Part shown: in pieces, positions 13,763 through 16,571 of the stretch
How positions within the stretch are numbered: the stretch's first letter is position 1
Layout of the letters: each line of letters opens with the position of its first letter
Assembly: GCA_030620125.1 (NCBI GenBank)
Contig: JAUXFI010000017.1
Location: 1-16,571, forward strand
Reading direction: 5' to 3'
Length of the DNA: 16,571 nt
DNA from: Anaerolineae bacterium
GTDB taxonomy: Bacteria; Chloroflexota; Anaerolineae; B4-G1
Position numbers and translations under genes: made by a program
The notes under the pieces: model-generated
What the model was told of the DNA's origin: nothing
Databases searched by the model: none
The model's input: the letters and a program-made list of their open reading frames with translations, nothing else

Positions 13763-14233
13763 TTACTCTTCTGCTGTCTCTCCTTCCTCACTTTCATCTC
13801 CGGCTTCGACGAGCTCCGTTTCTGGCTCTACAACTTTTGGCTCTGTCTCTGGCTCTACAGCCGGTTCTTCAACTACAGACATCGTCGGGTCCCGACGAGT
13901 CTTGGGGCTTACCTCCGGTGTAGCCTGGGCCGCTTCCTCTGCCTCGGCCACCAGCGCTTCCAGAGACTCGCCTTGCTTGAGCCGCTCGAAGCGGGCCAGC
14001 GTACCCTGCTTCTTTAGCAACCGGGCCACCGGCTCGGTGGGCTGCGCCCCGACGTTCAGCCAGTGCAAGGCTCGATCTTCTTTGATTTTCGCCGTTTCCG
14101 GCTCGGTGCGCGGGTTATAGAAACCGATAACCTCAATGAACCGCCCGTCGCGGGGGGATCGTGAATCGGCCACCACCACTCGGTAACTAGGTTGCTTCTT
14201 GGCGCCTACGCGCCGCAATCGAATCTTGACCAT
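13763..14233 (-). CDS. rpsP: Ribosomal protein bS16 with long acidic C-terminal tail, 156 aa
   Basis: Component of the 30S subunit that binds 16S rRNA early in assembly. Residues 1 to about 82 are a normal S16: [25 protein letters not shown], then [14 protein letters not shown] and [24 protein letters not shown]. The usual family length is roughly 80-90 residues, yet here some 65 more follow, strongly acidic from about 115 on with repeated VEPETE units ([22 protein letters not shown]) and ending EGETAEE. The tail is probably disordered. An AAGGAGG ribosome binding site sits just before the ATG, 15 bases behind ffh. The tail keeps the frame to a clean stop, so it is not an obvious artefact. 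Confidence 0.97.
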   Translation of the reverse strand: MVKIRLRRVGAKKQPSYRVVVADSRSPRDGRFIEVIGFYNPRTEPETAKIKEDRALHWLNVGAQPTEPVARLLKKQGTLARFERLKQGESLEALVAEAEEAAQATPEVSPKTRRDPTMSVVEEPAVEPETEPKVVEPETELVEAGDESEEGETAEE

Positions 14234-14248
14234 ACTCCTCCTTACTAT

Positions 14249-15577
14249 CTACCCAAATATCCGCATCATCCCTCGCATACCGCCCTTCCCCTTCCTCAGT
14301 TGCTTCATCATCCGCTGCATCTGGCGGAACTGGCTGAGCAGCGCGTTCACATCCTGAACCGTCGTGCCGCTGCCACGGGCAACGCGCTTCTTGCGGCTGC
14401 CATTAAAAATGCGAGGATTGCGCCGTTCCTCCGGCGTCATCGAAAGAATAATCGCCTCAATGCGCTTGAACTGCCGATCAGTGACTTCAGGCGACACGCC
14501 CTGCGCCAACTTGCCCAGCCCAGGCACCATATCGAGAATCTGACTTATCGGCCCCATCTGCCCGATCTGCCGTAACTGCTCCAGGAAATCCTCCAGGTCG
14601 AAAGTGGCATCGCGCAGCTTGCGCTCCATGTGCACGGCCTGATCTTCGTCGAAGGCGGCCTCCGCTCGCTCAATGAGCGTCAGCACGTCCCCCATCCCCA
14701 GGATACGGGAGGCCAGCCGGTCGGGATGAAAGACCTCTAGCGCATCGGACTTTTCACCCGTGCCCAGGAACTTTATCGGCACGCCGGTGACGGCCCGCAT
14801 ACTGATAGCTGCCCCTCCCCGGGCATCGCCGTCTACCTTGGTCAGTATCAGCCCGGTCAGCCCAATACGTTCGTGAAAGCCGCCCGCGATTGTCACCGCC
14901 TCCTGCCCCGTCATCGCATCGGCCACCAGGAGCGTCTCGACCGGCTTGGCCGCCTGCTTGACAGCCTCCAACTCGGCCATCATCTCCTTGTCAATCTGAA
15001 GACGGCCGGCAGTGTCCAGAACGACCACGTCGTAGCCTCGCCGGCGCGCTTCGCGGACACCGTTGGCGCAGATACGGGGAGGCGGGACGTGCTGCCCTTC
15101 ACTGTAAACCGGCAATTCGAGTTGGCGGCCCAGCACCTCCAACTGCGTGATGGCGGCCGGGCGATAGGTGTCGCCGGCGACCATCAGGGGCAGGTGCCCG
15201 CCTTGCTTGAGATACCGGGACAGCTTGGCCACCGTCGTCGTCTTGCCCGATCCTTGCAGCCCGACGAGCATGATGGCGTAGGGCGCGGGGCCTGTCAGTT
15301 CCAGCCTGCCCGGCTCGCCCAGCGTTGTGACCAGTTCCTCGTTGACGATCTTGATCACCTGCTGGGCTGGGCTGAGGCTCTTGGTGACCTCGGCGCCAAT
15401 GGCTCTTTCCCGTACGCGGCCAGCAAATTCTTTAACGACCTTATAATTGACATCTGCTTCGAGTAATGCCAGGCGCAGCTCTCGCAACGTGGCGTCAACG
15501 TCGGCTTCGCGCAGGATGCCGCGCTTGCTCAGCCGCCGAAAGACGGCCTGGAGTTTGTCGGTCAAATTCTCAAACAT
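14249..15577 (-). CDS. ffh: Signal recognition particle protein Ffh (SRP54), 442 aa
   Basis: GTPase that, with 4.5S RNA and FtsY, brings nascent membrane and secreted proteins to the translocon. Domains in order: N-domain helices (MFENLTDKLQAVFRRLSKRG); G domain with the P-loop GLQGSGKTTT (K112), DTAGRLQID, LTKVDGDARGG and FLGTGEKSDALEVF; and the methionine-rich M domain that binds signal peptides and RNA (DMVPGLGK, RGSGTTVQDVNALL, QMQRMMKQL, MRGMMRIFG). Length is normal. I chose ATG 15577 because MFENLTDKL is the usual family start; a TTG at 15598 would add seven residues without better support. No convincing promoter lies directly upstream, so transcription may come from 16125-16153 through the DUF433 gene. 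No 4.5S RNA gene is seen here. Confidence 0.97.
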   Translation of the reverse strand: MFENLTDKLQAVFRRLSKRGILREADVDATLRELRLALLEADVNYKVVKEFAGRVRERAIGAEVTKSLSPAQQVIKIVNEELVTTLGEPGRLELTGPAPYAIMLVGLQGSGKTTTVAKLSRYLKQGGHLPLMVAGDTYRPAAITQLEVLGRQLELPVYSEGQHVPPPRICANGVREARRRGYDVVVLDTAGRLQIDKEMMAELEAVKQAAKPVETLLVADAMTGQEAVTIAGGFHERIGLTGLILTKVDGDARGGAAISMRAVTGVPIKFLGTGEKSDALEVFHPDRLASRILGMGDVLTLIERAEAAFDEDQAVHMERKLRDATFDLEDFLEQLRQIGQMGPISQILDMVPGLGKLAQGVSPEVTDRQFKRIEAIILSMTPEERRNPRIFNGSRKKRVARGSGTTVQDVNALLSQFRQMQRMMKQLRKGKGGMRGMMRIFG

Positions 15578-15618
15578 TGCGCCCTGACTGATAGCCAATC
15601 ACCAGAATATCCCCACCA

Positions 15619-15747
15619 TTAGAACGGTAAGAACTGTACTCTGTTGACCAAATCCTCAGGCTCCCCCGCTTTGGCGATGATTTCCAGGTCATGGATGCAA
15701 GCCCCGATAGAAATACGCAGTTGATGAGCGTAGATCACTCCGCGAAA
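15619..15747 (-). pseudogene. C-terminal stub of a DUF5615 (PIN-like) toxin-type protein
   Basis: A minus-strand frame different from that of the DUF433 gene reads FRGVIYAHQLRISIG, then ACIHDLEIIAKAGEPEDLVN and RVQFLPF before a TAA at 15619-15621. This looks like the last 40 or so residues of DUF5615 proteins, the usual partners of DUF433 proteins, which end in (G)I(V/I)YxxQxxxSIG...EPEEMxxxVEFL. The frame is blocked by a TGA just before 15747, so no start and none of the N-terminal PIN-like core exists. The stub overlaps the 3' end of the DUF433 frame. I infer an internal deletion joining the end of the antitoxin gene to the end of the toxin gene. The family match is from memory of the pattern. 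Confidence 0.6.
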
Positions 15748-16081
15748 TCAGCCGGGCCACGAGAGGCGAAGGGGGCATCATGCGCTGAACCCGGTTCACG
15801 AACTCGAGTCGTCGCTCAATGTCTCGGTCCATTTCACATTGGTGATCCCAGTAGTAAGCCAGAGCAGAATGTATTTGCCCCAACGTCAGATAAGGATGCT
15901 GGAAATGCAATTCTGCCGGGCTCCAACCGTAGGCGGTTTTTTCCAGGACAAGTTCAATCACCTTCATATTTGTCCCAGCGATGACCGGTACATTGTCCTC
16001 GTTAAAGACGATGTGTTCGTACCGCACTTCGACGAGAGGCATAGTGCTCTCGCCATAGCCTGCTGTCTTGACCACCATCAT
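15689..16081 (-). CDS. DUF433 (VapB45-like antitoxin) protein with altered C-terminus, 130 aa
   Basis: DUF433 proteins are small helix-turn-helix antitoxin-like proteins usually encoded just before a DUF5615 PIN-like toxin. The core is clear: EHIVFNEDNVPVIAGTNMKV, LVLEKTAYGWSPAELHFQHP, YLTLGQIHSALAYYWDH, then DRDIERRLEFV. The family normally ends soon after a PSPLVARL-like stretch, which is present here. The final SRSDLRSSTAYFYRGLHP is instead the out-of-frame reading of a toxin remnant, so the tail is probably non-native. ATG 16081 has GAGG seven bases upstream; the second codon is also ATG. It follows a strong promoter. If functional it would be an orphan antitoxin or regulator; equally it may be decaying. 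Confidence 0.85.
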   Translation of the reverse strand: MMVVKTAGYGESTMPLVEVRYEHIVFNEDNVPVIAGTNMKVIELVLEKTAYGWSPAELHFQHPYLTLGQIHSALAYYWDHQCEMDRDIERRLEFVNRVQRMMPPSPLVARLISRSDLRSSTAYFYRGLHP

Positions 16082-16124
16082 GTGCTTTCCTCAGTGTTGC
16101 ATAACCCGGCAAACATGTGGGGCG

Positions 16125-16153
16125 ATTGTAACGGAAAAGCCTCGTTTCGTCAA
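16125..16153 (-). promoter_or_regulatory. Strong sigma-70-type promoter before the DUF433 gene
   Basis: On the minus strand, TTGACG (16148-16153) and TACAAT (16125-16130) are separated by 17 bases: five of six matches in each box. The -35 overlaps the stop codon of the upstream acyl-CoA synthetase gene. Transcription would start near 16118, about 37 bases before ATG 16081. No terminator is visible between here and ffh, so it could also drive the ffh-to-xer run. Confidence 0.7.
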
Positions 16154-16571
16154 GTTTCCTGGCGTTCGACCGCTACCCGCGCGTCCACCGCTGCCACACC
16201 CCGTTCGAACACGAGCAACGGGTTGACGTCAACCTCTGTCACCTCGGGACATTCGACCAGGAGCCGCGACATTGCCAGCAGCGCCTCGACGACCGCCTCC
16301 ACGTCCGCCGGCGGCTCGCCACGCACGCCACGCAGCAGGCGGCTCCCCCGCACCTCGGAGATCATCTCCTCGGCGTCCTCGCGGGTCAACGGGGCCAGGC
16401 GAAACGCGATATCCTCGAACACCTCGACGTACACCCCGCCCAGCCCGAACATCACTACCGGCCCAAAACTCGGATCACGCTTGCCACCCAGGATCACCTC
16501 CCGCCCCCCGGAGAGCATGCGCTGCACCAACACCCCCGCTACCCGTGTGCCAGGGGCGTGCTCCTCCACCC
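16150..16571 (-). CDS. Acetyl/acyl-CoA synthetase (ADP-forming), C-terminal ATP-grasp part, 5' end outside the window
   Basis: Interconverts acyl-CoA, ADP and phosphate with acid, CoA and ATP, an energy-conserving step common in archaea and in fermentative or thermophilic bacteria. The visible 140 residues are the end of the ATP-grasp_5 (beta-type) region: GVLVQRMLSGGREVILGGKR, RDPSFGPVVMFGLGGVYVEV, FRLAPLTREDAEEMI, SRLLRGVRGEPPAD and EVDVNPLLVFERGVAAVDAR. These are the conserved blocks of the family. The frame stays open to the window edge, so an internal GTG at 16569 is not the true start. Whether the alpha (CoA-binding) part is fused upstream or separate cannot be seen. Confidence 0.9.
   Translation of the reverse strand, partial: VEEHAPGTRVAGVLVQRMLSGGREVILGGKRDPSFGPVVMFGLGGVYVEVFEDIAFRLAPLTREDAEEMISEVRGSRLLRGVRGEPPADVEAVVEALLAMSRLLVECPEVTEVDVNPLLVFERGVAAVDARVAVERQET

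Noticed and set aside
15619..16081. A complete working DUF433-DUF5615 toxin-antitoxin module
   Set aside because: Only the last 40 or so residues of the toxin-like partner remain, with an in-frame stop before them and no start, so no toxin can be made from this locus.
1..16571. CRISPR array or insertion sequence
   Set aside because: I found no regularly spaced direct repeats with unique spacers, no transposase and no long terminal inverted repeats in the window.

Overview
The window reads as a stretch of a GC-rich Chloroflexota chromosome, probably of an Anaerolineae-like lineage. That is an inference from gene content: a TopA with an N-terminal DUF5679-type zinc finger, an ADP-forming acyl-CoA synthetase, a very large secreted beta-helix/CotH/lamin-tail protein carrying a YLPL(V/I)xRNY-type motif, and the style of the small membrane and hypothetical proteins. 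Almost everything is on the minus strand, so the genes read from high to low coordinates.

From the right edge: the C-terminal end of an ADP-forming acetyl/acyl-CoA synthetase (16150-16571) is followed by a near-consensus promoter (16125-16153) and a DUF433 antitoxin-like gene. Immediately behind that gene, in another frame, lies the C-terminal stub of a DUF5615 toxin-like protein, the scar of a broken toxin-antitoxin pair. Next comes a long housekeeping run with short gaps or overlaps: ffh, rpsP, khpA, rimM, dprA, manC, two unrecognised small genes, topA and a XerC/D recombinase (15577 down to 6342). It joins the classical ffh-rpsP-KH-rimM ribosome/SRP cluster to the classical dprA-topA-xer DNA-processing cluster. 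trmD and rplS are absent from their usual place, and a sugar-nucleotide gene plus an unknown pair are inserted.

The middle-left part (3375-6340) holds single genes. A two-TM membrane protein has its own promoter (6291-6319). A small SAM methyltransferase follows a terminator-like hairpin. The only plus-strand gene (3900-4406, a conserved-looking protein of unknown function) diverges from tRNA-His and tRNA-Arg, each of which is followed by a hairpin.

The left end (1-3374) is a single uninterrupted minus-strand reading frame without a stop in the window: at least 1124 residues of a secreted mosaic with a signal peptide, a right-handed beta-helix, a CotH-like domain and two lamin-tail-like domains. 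Its promoter is at 3504-3532.

The most unusual observation is a family of G/C-run palindromic repeats inserted in frame inside protein genes: one copy in the CotH protein and two in topA. Each encodes a Pro/Gly/Glu-rich peptide of about 11-15 residues (PP-x-PP-x-x-G-x-G-E-E-G-G type), reminiscent of the Rickettsia palindromic elements.
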